Positions 1 to 8,283 of a DNA stretch of 64,000 nucleotides are shown one piece after another. Positions within the stretch are counted from its first letter, which is position 1. Each line of letters starts with the position of its first letter. Below the pieces are notes generated by a model. It ran no database searches, was not told the DNA's origin, and saw only the letters and a program-made list of their open reading frames with translations. The position numbers and the translations under genes were made by a program. Source of the stretch: Microbacterium trichothecenolyticum (GTDB taxonomy: Bacteria > Actinomycetota > Actinomycetes > Actinomycetales > Microbacteriaceae); NCBI RefSeq assembly GCF_000956465.1, contig NZ_JYJA01000036.1, positions 62,001 through 126,000 of the forward strand, written 5' to 3'.

Positions 1-215
1 TCGATCGCGCGTGCCGCGGTGAGGCCGGTGAGCACCTTGGTGACCGAGAACAGCCAGTACGGATCCTCGACCTGTGCAGCCCGTCCGTCCGTCGCGCCGA
101 ACGCGTCGAGCGCGACGACTCCGTCGGCGGTCGCGATGCCCAACACCGCGCTGGGCAGGCGTTCCGCCTCCACGTGCCGTCGCGCCCAGTCGAACGCTGC
201 TGCGTAGCCGGTCAC
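1..215 (-). CDS. Serine hydrolase, beta-lactamase/penicillin-binding-like (N-terminal part, runs off window)
   Basis: The 71 visible residues start at a GTG whose first bases overlap the rhaB stop codon (GTGA), so the gene is translationally coupled as the last visible member of the rhamnose operon. The segment has the hallmark of class C beta-lactamase-family serine hydrolases: PYWLFSVTKVLTG contains the SxxK motif (SVTK) with the catalytic serine. There is no signal peptide, so the product is probably cytoplasmic. Family members in sugar operons are often esterases. With the coupled alpha/beta hydrolase upstream, deacylation of acylated rhamnosides is an inference only. The C-terminal two thirds, including the tyrosine motif, lie outside the window. 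Confidence 0.75.
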   Translation of the reverse strand, partial: MTGYAAAFDWARRHVEAERLPSAVLGIATADGVVALDAFGATDGRAAQVEDPYWLFSVTKVLTGLTAARAI

Positions 216-1639
216 GGGCGCGGCTCGTACCGGTCGGGAGACACGGATGCCGCGACCACGCGCCGCAGGTCCTCGAGGGTCGCGTCGGGGCCGAACCAGC
301 CGTGCGCGCGCGCCTGGACGAGCACATTGCCGAGGGCCGTCGCCTCGACCGGTCCTGCGAGCACAGGAAGGCCCGACCGGTCGGCCGTCGCCTGGCACAG
401 CAGCCTGTTGAGGGCGCCGCCGCCGACGATGTGGATCACGTCGATGTCGCGGTCGGTGAGCCTGCCGGCGGTCGCGACCGCGTCGGCGAAGGCCTGCGCG
501 ATGCTCTCGACGATCGTCCGGGCGAACGCCTCGCGCGTCGCGGGTGCGGGTGCGCCGGCCTCGCCGAGCACCGCCGCGATGCGGGCGGGCATGTCGCCCG
601 GAGCGGACAGGCGCGGGTCGTTGGCGTCGAACAGGGGGACGTCGCCGGAGACGGATGCCGCAGCATCCAGCAGAGCCGGAAGATCGATCGCCGCGCCGTC
701 CTCGGCCTCCCACGTGCGCACCGCCTCGCTCAGCAGCCAGAGGCCCGTCACGTTGTGGAGGAAGCGCACGCGCCCGTCCACACCACCCTCGTTCGTGAAG
801 TTCGCCTCGCGGGCCGCGTCGCTGACGACGGGTCCGTCGAGCTCGACGCCGACGAGACCCCACGTGCCGCACGAGATGTACGCCGCGTCGGGGGTGCTGA
901 GCGGCACAGCGACGACGGCCGACGCCGTGTCGTGGGAGCCGACCGCGACCACCTCGAGCGGCGCGCCCACGCGCTCGCGCGCCTCTCCGTGCAGGGTGCC
1001 CAGCACCACGCCGGGATCGACCAGGGGAGGGAGGACGGATGTCTCGATCCCGAGCCGCGCCGCGAGTTCGAGGTCCCACTCGCCCGTGCGGACGTCGACA
1101 AGGCCGGTCGTCGACGCATTCGTGCGCTCGGCGACACGCGCACCGGTCAGCAGGAACGCGACGAGGTCGGGAACGAGCAGCGCAGAGCTCGCGTCTCGCA
1201 GCCCCGGCTCGACCGCGTACTGATAGAGCGTGTTGAACGGCAGGAACTGCAGCCCGTTGCGGCGGTAGAGCTCGCCGAACGGCACGCGCGCGTGCACCAG
1301 CTCGACGCCCCGCGCGGTGCGCTCGTCGCGGTAGTGGAACGGCTCGCCGAGCAGCTCCTGCCCGTTCACCAGACCGTAGTCGACGGCCCACGAGTCGATG
1401 CCGATGCTCGCGATGCCTGGCTCTCGACGAAGCGCCTCGGTGAGGCCCTCCACGATGTGCCGGTACAACGTCGTGAAGTCCCAGTGCAGCTCGCCGTCGG
1501 CCCCGGGCACAGGACCGTTGGGGAATCGCGACACCTGCTCGAGGCGCAGCATCCCGTCGTCCACGTAGCCGAGCATCACGCGACCGCTGGTCGCGCCGAG
1601 GTCGACGGCCGCGACGACCCCGCCGGTGGCCTCTGTCAT
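212..1639 (-). CDS. rhaB: Rhamnulokinase
   Basis: A 475-aa FGGY-family sugar kinase that phosphorylates L-rhamnulose to L-rhamnulose-1-phosphate. The N-terminal phosphate-binding motif DLGATSGR is at residues 13-20 and is typical of rhamnulokinases. The hinge region carries YISCGTWGLVGVE, and the C-terminal adenosine-binding segment is HIVGGGALNRLL. The start ATG overlaps the rhaEW stop codon as ATGA and its own stop overlaps the following serine-hydrolase GTG, so it sits inside a tightly coupled operon. Length and both kinase domains are complete. Context with the isomerase, mutarotase and aldolase makes rhamnulose the only reasonable substrate. Confidence 0.93.
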   Translation of the reverse strand: MTEATGGVVAAVDLGATSGRVMLGYVDDGMLRLEQVSRFPNGPVPGADGELHWDFTTLYRHIVEGLTEALRREPGIASIGIDSWAVDYGLVNGQELLGEPFHYRDERTARGVELVHARVPFGELYRRNGLQFLPFNTLYQYAVEPGLRDASSALLVPDLVAFLLTGARVAERTNASTTGLVDVRTGEWDLELAARLGIETSVLPPLVDPGVVLGTLHGEARERVGAPLEVVAVGSHDTASAVVAVPLSTPDAAYISCGTWGLVGVELDGPVVSDAAREANFTNEGGVDGRVRFLHNVTGLWLLSEAVRTWEAEDGAAIDLPALLDAAASVSGDVPLFDANDPRLSAPGDMPARIAAVLGEAGAPAPATREAFARTIVESIAQAFADAVATAGRLTDRDIDVIHIVGGGALNRLLCQATADRSGLPVLAGPVEATALGNVLVQARAHGWFGPDATLEDLRRVVAASVSPDRYEPRP

Positions 1640-3672
1640 CGCAGGAACGCGGCGGCGACGCCGGAGTCGACGGGGATGTGCAGGCCGGTGGTGCGGCTGA
1701 GCTCCGGGCCGGTGAGGACGTACACCGCGTCGGCGACGTTCTCGGGCACGACCTCGCGCTTGAGGATGGTGCGGTTCGCGTAGAACTGGCCGAGGTCCTC
1801 TTCCTTGACGCCGTAGGTCGCGGCGCGGTTGGCGCCCCAGCCGGCGGCGAAGATGCCCGAGCCGCGCACGACGCCGTCGGGGTTGATGCCGTTGACGCGC
1901 ACGCCGTGCTCGCCGAGCTCGACCGCGAGCAGGCGCACCTGGTGGGCCTGGTCGGCCTTGGTCGCCGAGTACGCGATGTTGTTCGGGCCGGCGAAGACGG
2001 AGTTCTTCGACGAGATGTAGATGACGTCGCCGCCGAGCTTCTGCTCGATGAGGATCTTCGCGGCGGCCTTCGAGACGAGGAACGAGCCCTTCGCCATGAC
2101 GTCGTGCTGCAGGTCCCAGTCCTTCTCGGTGGTCTCCAGCAGCGGCTTCGACAGCGACAGGCCGGCGTTGTTGACGACGAGGTCGACGCCGCCGAACGCG
2201 AGCACGGCCGCGTCGAAGGCGGCCTGGATCGCGTCGGCGTCGGCGACGTTCGCGGCGACGCCGATGGCGACATCCGTGTTCCCGAGCTCTGCCGCGGCGG
2301 CCTGCGCCTTCTCGAGATCGAGGTCGGCGACGACGACGCACGCGCCCTCGGCGGCGAGGCGGGTCGCGATGGCCTTGCCGATTCCGGATGCCGCGCCCGT
2401 GACGAGTGCGATACGGCCCTGGTGGGTCTTGGGCTTCGGCATGCGCTGGAGCTTCGCCTCTTCGAGCGCCCAGTATTCGATGCGGAACTTCTCGGCGTCG
2501 GAGATCGGGGTGTAGGTCGAGAGCGACTCGGCGCCGCGCATCACGTTGATCGCGTTGATGTAGAACTCACCGGCGACGCGGGCGGTCTGCTTGTTCGCGC
2601 CGTACGAGAACATGCCGACACCCGGGATGAGGACGATGAGCGGGTCGGCGCCGCGGATCGCCGGGCTGTCGGCCGTGGCGTGCGCGTCGTAGTAGGCCTG
2701 GTAGTCGGCGCGGTAGGCCTCGTGCAGCTCGTGGAGGCGCGCGATGCTCTCCTCGATCGAGGCGTCGGCCGGCAGATCGAGGATGAGCGGCTTGACCTTG
2801 GTGCGCAGGAAGTGGTCGGGGCAGCTGGTGCCCAGCGCGGCGAGCTCGGGGGCGCGCTCGGACGCGAGGAAGTCGGTGACGACCGCGGCGTCGGTGAAGT
2901 GCCCGACCATCGGCTTGTCGGTCGACGCGAGCCCGCGGATCGTCGCGGCGAGCGCGGCGGCCTTCGCCCGGCGCTCGACCTCCGGCAGCGCCTCGAAGCC
3001 GGCGCGGACGCCGCCGAAGGGTTCGGCCTCGCCGTGTTCGGCGATGTAGGCGGCGGCGGTCTCGATGATCCAGAGCGAGTTCTGCTCGGCCTCCTCCGAC
3101 GTGTCTCCCCACGCGGTGATGCCGTGGCCGCCCAGGATCGTGCCGATCGCCTGCGGGTTCCTGTCCTTGATCGCGGCGATATCGAGGCCCAGCTGGAAGC
3201 CCGGGCGACGCCACGGCACCCACACGACCTTGTCGCCGAAGATCTTCGCGGTCAGCTCCTCGCCGTCCGCGGCGGTCGCGATCGCGATGCCCGAGTCGGG
3301 GTGCAGGTGGTCAACGTGGTTCGCGTCGACGAGGCCGTGCATCGCGGTGTCGATCGAGGGGGCGGCGCCGCCCTTGCCGTGCAGGCAGTAGTCGAACGCG
3401 GCGACCATCTCGTCCTCGCGGTCTACACCCGGGTAGACGTTCACGAGCGAGCGGAAGCGGTCCAGGCGCAGCACTGCGAGGCCGGACTCCTTCAGCGTTC
3501 CGAGGTCGCCGCCCGAGCCCTTGACCCACAGCAGCTCGACGGGCTCACCGGTGACCGGATCGGTCTCGGTGCCCTTGGCGGACGTGTTTCCGCCGGCGTA
3601 GTTCGTGTTCTTCGGGTCGGCGCCGAGGCGGTTCGACCGCGTGATCAGGTCCGTGACGGCCGGGTTGGTCAT
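1636..3672 (-). CDS. rhaEW: Bifunctional L-rhamnulose-1-phosphate aldolase / L-lactaldehyde dehydrogenase
   Basis: A 678-aa two-domain protein. Residues about 1-400 are a class II aldolase/adducin-type domain (NYAGGNTSAKG near the N terminus, GHGITAWGD with metal-binding His residues). Residues about 415-678 are a short-chain dehydrogenase with a TGAASGIG cofactor motif, NNAG and a YSATK active site. This fusion is the RhaEW (RhaD/aldolase-ADH) type, which cleaves rhamnulose-1-phosphate to dihydroxyacetone phosphate and L-lactaldehyde and oxidises the latter to L-lactate. The start ATG has GAAGGA 8 bases upstream. It overlaps rhaB by ATGA. The product L-lactate may feed the FAD/Fe-S dehydrogenase encoded at 17.7-20.6 kb. 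Confidence 0.92.
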   Translation of the reverse strand: MTNPAVTDLITRSNRLGADPKNTNYAGGNTSAKGTETDPVTGEPVELLWVKGSGGDLGTLKESGLAVLRLDRFRSLVNVYPGVDREDEMVAAFDYCLHGKGGAAPSIDTAMHGLVDANHVDHLHPDSGIAIATAADGEELTAKIFGDKVVWVPWRRPGFQLGLDIAAIKDRNPQAIGTILGGHGITAWGDTSEEAEQNSLWIIETAAAYIAEHGEAEPFGGVRAGFEALPEVERRAKAAALAATIRGLASTDKPMVGHFTDAAVVTDFLASERAPELAALGTSCPDHFLRTKVKPLILDLPADASIEESIARLHELHEAYRADYQAYYDAHATADSPAIRGADPLIVLIPGVGMFSYGANKQTARVAGEFYINAINVMRGAESLSTYTPISDAEKFRIEYWALEEAKLQRMPKPKTHQGRIALVTGAASGIGKAIATRLAAEGACVVVADLDLEKAQAAAAELGNTDVAIGVAANVADADAIQAAFDAAVLAFGGVDLVVNNAGLSLSKPLLETTEKDWDLQHDVMAKGSFLVSKAAAKILIEQKLGGDVIYISSKNSVFAGPNNIAYSATKADQAHQVRLLAVELGEHGVRVNGINPDGVVRGSGIFAAGWGANRAATYGVKEEDLGQFYANRTILKREVVPENVADAVYVLTGPELSRTTGLHIPVDSGVAAAFLR

Positions 3673-3732
3673 GATGCGTTCCTTCGTGTGTGGTCTGTGT
3701 CTTCGAGTCGCCGAGACACGCCGAGCGGCAGG

Positions 3733-4635
3733 TCAGGCCACCGGCGTGTCGTGGCGAGTCGCGGGGAGAGTGCGGGAGGTGGGCGGGGCGGGAGCGGGCG
3801 TGTGGAGCGGGAGGGCGGCGAGGCGGGCGGCAAGACGCGCGATGGTGACGGATGCCGCGGGCTCGTGCGGACGGTTCAGATGGCCGTGGTCGGTGCCCGG
3901 CTCGGTCACGACCTCCACCGGGCGCCCGGCGGCGCGCAGCGACGCGGCGAACGCCTCACCCGAGACCCGGAGCTCGTCGACGTCGCCGTTGACCATGAAG
4001 GTGGGTGGGAACTGCACCAGGTCGACGGGTCGGGCGAGTCCGGGGATCGCGCCGAGGGGCGCACGGTCGACCGGGCCGCCGAGATAGTTCTCGTACATCC
4101 CGAGCACCGCAGCGGGGCCGAAGCGATCGGCCTCGGGCTGGGCGTCGAGCGCGGCACGCAGCGCGGCACCCGGTGCGGGCTGCACGGCGAGCAGCGTCGG
4201 GTAGGCGAGCAGCACGAGCGCGGGAAGCGGCGCGCGTCGCTCGATCAGTCGCAGCGCGGCGCCTGCGGCGAGGTTGCCGCCGGCGCTCGTGCCGCCGATC
4301 GCGAGGCGGCCCCGGTCGACCCGGAGGCGGTCGGCGCGCTGGACGGTCCACGACCACGCCGCGAGCATGTCGTCGGATGCCGCGGGGTAGTGGTGGCCGC
4401 TGCGCGCGCGACCCGCGGCATCCCACTGCTCCTGAGCCGGTGCGAGGCGGTAGTCGACCGACACGACCGTCGTGCCCCGCGCCGACAGCTGCCGCGCGAC
4501 CCAGTCGGACTCGGGCATGTCGAGGTCGCCGCCGGCGAACCCGCCGCCGTGCGCCCAGACGAGACCGGTGCCGTTCGGCTCTCGCGCGGGGTAGACGCGC
4601 ACCAGTCCGTCGCCGGCGGAGTAGGGCTCGCTCAT
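3733..4635 (-). CDS. Alpha/beta hydrolase, HSL-type esterase
   Basis: A 300-aa hormone-sensitive-lipase-like hydrolase. It shows the oxyanion-hole motif HGGG (in VWAHGGGFAGGD, about residue 30), the nucleophile elbow GTSAGGN, and a C-terminal Asp and His in VNGDVDEL and GTDHGHL, so the catalytic triad is complete. There is no signal peptide. It lies between rhaI and rhaEW in the rhamnose operon, separated from rhaI by about 200 bases that hold two hairpins. A reasonable role is removal of acetyl or other ester groups from imported rhamnosides, but the substrate cannot be read from sequence. Confidence 0.85.
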   Translation of the reverse strand: MSEPYSAGDGLVRVYPAREPNGTGLVWAHGGGFAGGDLDMPESDWVARQLSARGTTVVSVDYRLAPAQEQWDAAGRARSGHHYPAASDDMLAAWSWTVQRADRLRVDRGRLAIGGTSAGGNLAAGAALRLIERRAPLPALVLLAYPTLLAVQPAPGAALRAALDAQPEADRFGPAAVLGMYENYLGGPVDRAPLGAIPGLARPVDLVQFPPTFMVNGDVDELRVSGEAFAASLRAAGRPVEVVTEPGTDHGHLNRPHEPAASVTIARLAARLAALPLHTPAPAPPTSRTLPATRHDTPVA

Positions 4636-4657
4636 GTCGGTCCTTCACATCGTTGTT

Positions 4658-4712
4658 CCGCAGTCACTTTCTGCGGCTTCCGATCGTGCGGCTTCGCAGT
4701 TTCTGACTGCGG
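4658..4712. repeat. Inverted repeat upstream of the esterase gene
   Basis: CCGCAGTCA at 4658-4666 is mirrored exactly by TGACTGCGG at 4704-4712. The spacer contains further CTGCGGCTTC and GTGCGGCTTC copies. It lies in the leader of the esterase gene, just downstream (in transcription) of the stronger hairpin. It could be an operator pair or an RNA stem; the sequence does not decide. Confidence 0.4.
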
Positions 4713-4731
4713 AGCTGCCGATCTGGTGGTG

Positions 4732-4770
4732 CACCGGGGGCGCGGGGATCGGCATCCCACGCCCCCGGTG
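4732..4770 (-). terminator. Strong intercistronic hairpin between rhaI and the esterase gene
   Basis: CACCGGGGGCG (4732-4742) pairs perfectly with CGCCCCCGGTG (4760-4770). A second inner stem GGGAT/ATCCC (4745-4749 with 4754-4758) closes on a 4-base loop. There is no U-tract on the minus strand. It may be a partial terminator or an mRNA-stabilising stem at the 3' end of the rhaMI transcript. Confidence 0.6.
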
Positions 4771-4832
4771 GGTCTGGTCCGCGTCAGCGGCCGGGGGGCC
4801 GGGGCGAAGCCCCAGTGGGCGCAGTCGGCGGG

Positions 4833-5999
4833 TTACGCGCCCCAGCCGGCCTGCGTGCCGCCGACGCGGTCGGCCGCGATCTGCTGCTGGTAACCGGATG
4901 CCGCGTACGCCGCCATCGGGTCGGCCGCGAGTCCGCGCGACTCGCGCCACTCGGCGAGCGCCGGCCGGACGTCGGTGTAGAACGCGTCCATGAAGACGGC
5001 GTTCGCGGCGAGCACGTCGTTCGCCTGCTGCGCGGCGGCGAGGGCGTCGCGGTCGACGAGGAGCGCCCGGGCGGTCATCTCCTGGACGTTGAGCACCGAG
5101 CGGATCTGCCCGGGGATCTTGTCCTCGACGTTGTGGCACTGGTCGAGCATGAACGCCACGTCGGGGTTGTTGAGGCCCCCGCCGCGCACCACCTCGAAGA
5201 TGATGCGGAACAGCTGGAACGGGTCGGCCGCGCCCACGATGAGGTCGTCGTCGGCGTAGAAGCGCGAGTTGAAGTCGAACGAGCCGAGCTTTCCGAGGCG
5301 CAGCAGCTGCATCACGATGAACTCGATGTTGGTGCCGGGCGCGTGGTGGCCGGTGTCGAGGCAGACCATCGCCTTGTCGCCGAGGCTCGCGACCTGGGCG
5401 TAGGAGGTGCCCCAGTCCGGAACGTCGGTGTGGTAGAACGCCGGCTCGAAGAACTTGTACTCGAGCACGAGGCGCTGCTCGTCCGACAGCCGGTCGTAGA
5501 TCTTCTGCAGCGAGTCCTGCAGGCGGTCCTGGCGGGCACGGATGTCGGCCTGCCCCGGGTAGTTCGAGCCCTCGGCGAGCCAGATCTTGAGGTCGCGCGA
5601 GCCGGTGGCATCCATGATGTCGATGCACTCGAGGTGGTGGTCGATCGCCTTGTTGCGGATGCGGTCGTCGTGGTGCGTGAGCGCCCCGAACTTGTAGTCC
5701 TCGTCCTGGAAGGTGTTGGAGTTGATGGTGCCGAGGCTCACGCCGAGGTCTTCGGCATGACGGCGAAGGTCGGAGTAGTCGTCGACCTTGTCCCACGGGA
5801 TGTGCAGGGCCACGCTCGGCGCGAGCTTCGTGTAGGCGTTGACCTGCGCGGCATCCGCGATCTTCTCGTACGGGTCGCGCGGGGTGCCGGGAGTCGTGAA
5901 CACGCGGAAGCGCGTGCCGGAGTTGCCGAACGCCCAGCTGGGCAGCTCGATGCCCTGGCCTTCGAGCGCGGACTGGATGTCGGGTGACAGCGTCGTCAT
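4833..5999 (-). CDS. rhaI: L-rhamnose isomerase (RhaI type)
   Basis: A 388-aa TIM-barrel isomerase that converts L-rhamnose to L-rhamnulose. It is of the RhaI class found in Rhizobium, Pseudomonas and actinobacteria, not the E. coli RhaA class. Divalent-metal ligands are expected in LEYKFFEPAF, VCLDTGHHAPGT and GSFDFNSRFYADDD, all present. The ATG was chosen because it overlaps the rhaM stop as ATGA and begins the family N terminus MTTLSPDIQSALE; upstream in-frame codons lie inside rhaM. The gene ends at TAA. Confidence 0.93.
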   Translation of the reverse strand: MTTLSPDIQSALEGQGIELPSWAFGNSGTRFRVFTTPGTPRDPYEKIADAAQVNAYTKLAPSVALHIPWDKVDDYSDLRRHAEDLGVSLGTINSNTFQDEDYKFGALTHHDDRIRNKAIDHHLECIDIMDATGSRDLKIWLAEGSNYPGQADIRARQDRLQDSLQKIYDRLSDEQRLVLEYKFFEPAFYHTDVPDWGTSYAQVASLGDKAMVCLDTGHHAPGTNIEFIVMQLLRLGKLGSFDFNSRFYADDDLIVGAADPFQLFRIIFEVVRGGGLNNPDVAFMLDQCHNVEDKIPGQIRSVLNVQEMTARALLVDRDALAAAQQANDVLAANAVFMDAFYTDVRPALAEWRESRGLAADPMAAYAASGYQQQIAADRVGGTQAGWGA

Positions 6000-6391
6000 G
6001 ATGCGGTGCCTTCTTCGGTGGTGTCGGTCGCCGTGCCCCGGGCGGCGGCGAGTTGGTCGTGCAGGTTGAAGATCTCGGTCAGCGGGGTGGCCGCCTGGTC
6101 GGGCCGACCCTCGAGGCCGACGAAGAAGCGGCCCATCTCGGCCTCCCAGCGCGCGGCGACGTCGGAGCCCGCGAGGTAGGCCTGTGCGGCCTCGTCGTCG
6201 TCGGTCTCGTAGTAGCCGATCAGGCGTCCGCCCTCGCCGAGGAAGAGCGAATAGTTGCGGCGACCCGAGGCGGCGATCTCGGCGAGCATCTCTGGCCACA
6301 CCGGGGTGTGGCGGGCGATGTACTCGTCCAGCAGTTCGGGTCGCACCGTCAGTTGGAAGCAGACGCGCTTCGTCGCGGTCGCGCTCGTCAT
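5996..6391 (-). CDS. rhaM: L-rhamnose mutarotase
   Basis: A 131-aa protein of the RhaM/YiiL family (dimeric alpha/beta barrel), which interconverts alpha and beta anomers of L-rhamnose. Family features seen are the N-terminal CFQLTVRPELLDEYIARHTPVWPEM (in parts), with a conserved His and the WPEM segment, NYSLFL, and the C-terminal FNL. It is the first gene of the rhamnose operon: a promoter and LacI-type operator lie 53-93 bases upstream. Its stop overlaps the rhaI start. Confidence 0.9.
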   Translation of the reverse strand: MTSATATKRVCFQLTVRPELLDEYIARHTPVWPEMLAEIAASGRRNYSLFLGEGGRLIGYYETDDDEAAQAYLAGSDVAARWEAEMGRFFVGLEGRPDQAATPLTEIFNLHDQLAAARGTATDTTEEGTAS

Positions 6392-6443
6392 GGGTGGCTC
6401 GCTCCTCGGATGGGCGGGGGTTGCGGCGGAGAGCCGCCGTCGA

Positions 6444-6455
6444 TGAATCGTTTCA
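6444..6455. promoter_or_regulatory. LacI-family operator of the rhamnose operon
   Basis: TGAATCGTTTCA differs by one base from the perfect LacI-family palindrome TGAAACGTTTCA with a central CG. It sits directly downstream of the minus-strand -10 hexamer, where a bound repressor would block transcription of rhaM. A longer dyad, ATCGTT-TC-AACGAT, overlaps it (6447-6460). The same 12-mer recurs exactly at 10835-10846. Confidence 0.75.
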
Positions 6456-6484
6456 ACGATAGACGCTCCGGGTGCTGTCCGCAA
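6456..6484 (-). promoter_or_regulatory. Promoter of rhaM operon
   Basis: On the minus strand, TTGCGG (6479-6484) and TATCGT (6456-6461) form -35 and -10 hexamers with a 17-base spacer. The LacI-type operator abuts the -10. Confidence 0.55.
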
Positions 6485-6570
6485 GCGGGAGAGCGTTTTC
6501 CTCGGAATCGTACGCGCTGCGCACCGCGGTGTCGATAGCGTGGGAGCGGATTCGAGGCGAGGGAGCACGA

Positions 6571-7353
6571 GTGGAGCATCAGGAGCGGGCACTGACCGCG
6601 TACGTGGACTCCGTGCGCGAACAGCCCGGGGTGCTGGGCGTGGTGCTGGTGGGATCGGTCGCGCAGGGCCGGGAGCGCGAGGGCTCCGACGTCGATGTGT
6701 ACCTCGTCGTCGACGACGACCGCTTCGCCGCCGAGACGGCGCAGGGTCGCTACGCCTGGATCGAGCGTCAGGATCTGGACTACCCCGGCTCGTATATCGA
6801 CATCAAGCTCGTGAGCCCGTCGTATCTCGCCACCGCCGTCGACGAGGCCGACGACCCGACGCGGGCATCCTTCCTCGGCGCCCGGCTGGCCTGGACCGTG
6901 CTCCCGGGGCTCGACGAGACGATCGCCCGCATCGTCGAGCTTCCGGACGAGGTGTGGGACGCACGCGTTCGCTCGTTCGTCGCGCAGGCCCACCTGTACG
7001 GCGGCTACTTCCTGCGCCAGGCGGTCGAGCGCGGCGACGGATTCCTCCGCCGCCACGCCGGACTCCACCTGGCGCTGGCTGCCGCGCGCGCGGCACTCGC
7101 GGCGGACCGGGTGATGCTTCCCGGCCCAAAGTACGTCTCGAGGCTGGTGCGATCCGTTCCCACGCCTGCGGGGTTCGTCGAGGTGTGGAGTCGGGTCGTG
7201 GACGACCCGGACGCCGAGTCCGGCGCCGAGCTCATCCGCATCCTCGACGATTGGGTCGGCGGTGGCCTCACCCCGGACGAGGCGCTGTCGACGTTCATCC
7301 GCGACAACGAACTCGCCTGGCTCCGGGGCACCGTGCCCGCGGAGTTCTGGTGA
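6571..7353 (+). CDS. Nucleotidyltransferase domain protein
   Basis: A 260-aa protein with the polymerase-beta-type nucleotidyltransferase signature GSVAQGREREGSDVDVYLVV (GSx10DxD) at about residues 26-45. An alpha-helical C-terminal half follows. GTG was chosen because a purine-rich GAGGCGAGGGAG lies just upstream and the ATG 99 bases earlier would overlap the divergent rha promoter. Such domains are found in aminoglycoside-adenylyltransferase-like and toxin-antitoxin (MNT) proteins; the true target is unknown. It is convergent with the ABC importer operon and interrupts the rha genes without obvious functional linkage. Confidence 0.75.
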   Translation: MEHQERALTAYVDSVREQPGVLGVVLVGSVAQGREREGSDVDVYLVVDDDRFAAETAQGRYAWIERQDLDYPGSYIDIKLVSPSYLATAVDEADDPTRASFLGARLAWTVLPGLDETIARIVELPDEVWDARVRSFVAQAHLYGGYFLRQAVERGDGFLRRHAGLHLALAAARAALAADRVMLPGPKYVSRLVRSVPTPAGFVEVWSRVVDDPDAESGAELIRILDDWVGGGLTPDEALSTFIRDNELAWLRGTVPAEFW

Positions 7354-7365
7354 AGCCACCGTCCA

Positions 7366-8283
7366 TCACCCCTTGATCGCTCCGCTGGTCATGCCCGCGA
7401 CGATCTGCCGGTTGAAGAAGATGTACATGATGAGCGGCGGGATGGTCGTCAGCAGGATGTACATGAACAGCAGGTTGAACTGGCTGACGGTCTGGCTCTG
7501 GAAGTTGTACAGGCCGAGCTGGACCGTGGGGTAGTCGTTGCCGGGCAGGAAGTACAGCGGGTTCTGGAAGTCGCCGTAGACGAACACCGCCTGCACCACG
7601 ATGACGGTGACGATCACGGGCTTCAGCAGGGGGAGCACGACGCCGAAGAACAGTCGCATGGGTCCTGCGCCGTCGATGATGGCGGCCTCGTCGAGCTCCT
7701 TGGGGATGGTGGCGACGAACGCGCGGAACAGCAGGACGCAGAACGCGAGTCCGAAGGTCGCTTCGATCAGGACCATGCCGGGGATCGTCTTGAACAGCCC
7801 GACACCCTGGAGCACCCAGATGGTGGGGACGACGGCCGGCGGCACGATGAGCGCAGCGAGCACGAAGAAGTTGATCACCGGGTTCAGCCGCGAGCGTTTG
7901 CGTTGCAGCACGTAGCCCACCATCGCGGCGAACACGACCATGATCGCGCAACTGAACACCGTGATGACGGTGGTCCAGAGGAACGCCCACAGCACCTGGT
8001 AGTCGTTCTTCTGCACGGTCTCGAGGAAGTTCGGCCAGAACTGCCACTCGGTGGGCAAGCTGAACTGGATCAGCCCCGCCTCCTGCGAGCTCTTCGAGGC
8101 CTGCAGGAACACGAAGATGAAGGGCACGAGGAAGACCACGATCGACACGATGATCGCGATGATCCCGACGAGGTACTTCCGCATCCAGCGACGCACCGTC
8201 ATCGGGCGTCGATCGCCCTTCGGGGCGCGGCCGCCGCGGAGCTTGCGCGCGTCGGCGGTGGTGAGGGTCTCGGTGACGGTCAC
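7366..8283 (-). CDS. Sugar ABC transporter permease (MalG type, CUT1)
   Basis: A 305-aa inner-membrane permease with six predicted transmembrane segments, starting at YLVGIIAIIVSIVVFLV. The cytoplasmic EAA loop, ELDEAAIIDGAGPMRLFFGV, contacts the ATPase. The C terminus GAIKG is usual for the family. The GTG start overlaps the stop of the upstream permease (GTGA). No ATPase gene is present in the operon, so a shared MsiK-type ATPase encoded elsewhere is expected. Confidence 0.9.
   Translation of the reverse strand: MTVTETLTTADARKLRGGRAPKGDRRPMTVRRWMRKYLVGIIAIIVSIVVFLVPFIFVFLQASKSSQEAGLIQFSLPTEWQFWPNFLETVQKNDYQVLWAFLWTTVITVFSCAIMVVFAAMVGYVLQRKRSRLNPVINFFVLAALIVPPAVVPTIWVLQGVGLFKTIPGMVLIEATFGLAFCVLLFRAFVATIPKELDEAAIIDGAGPMRLFFGVVLPLLKPVIVTVIVVQAVFVYGDFQNPLYFLPGNDYPTVQLGLYNFQSQTVSQFNLLFMYILLTTIPPLIMYIFFNRQIVAGMTSGAIKG

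Noticed and set aside
6392..6443. Riboswitch in the rhaM leader
   Set aside because: Only a short GC-rich leader with a small GGCGG/CCGCC stem is visible; control by the LacI operator is a sufficient explanation.
6472..6570. Extended N terminus of the nucleotidyltransferase from the upstream ATG
   Set aside because: It would overlap the minus-strand rhaM promoter, lacks a ribosome site and adds 33 residues with no family similarity.
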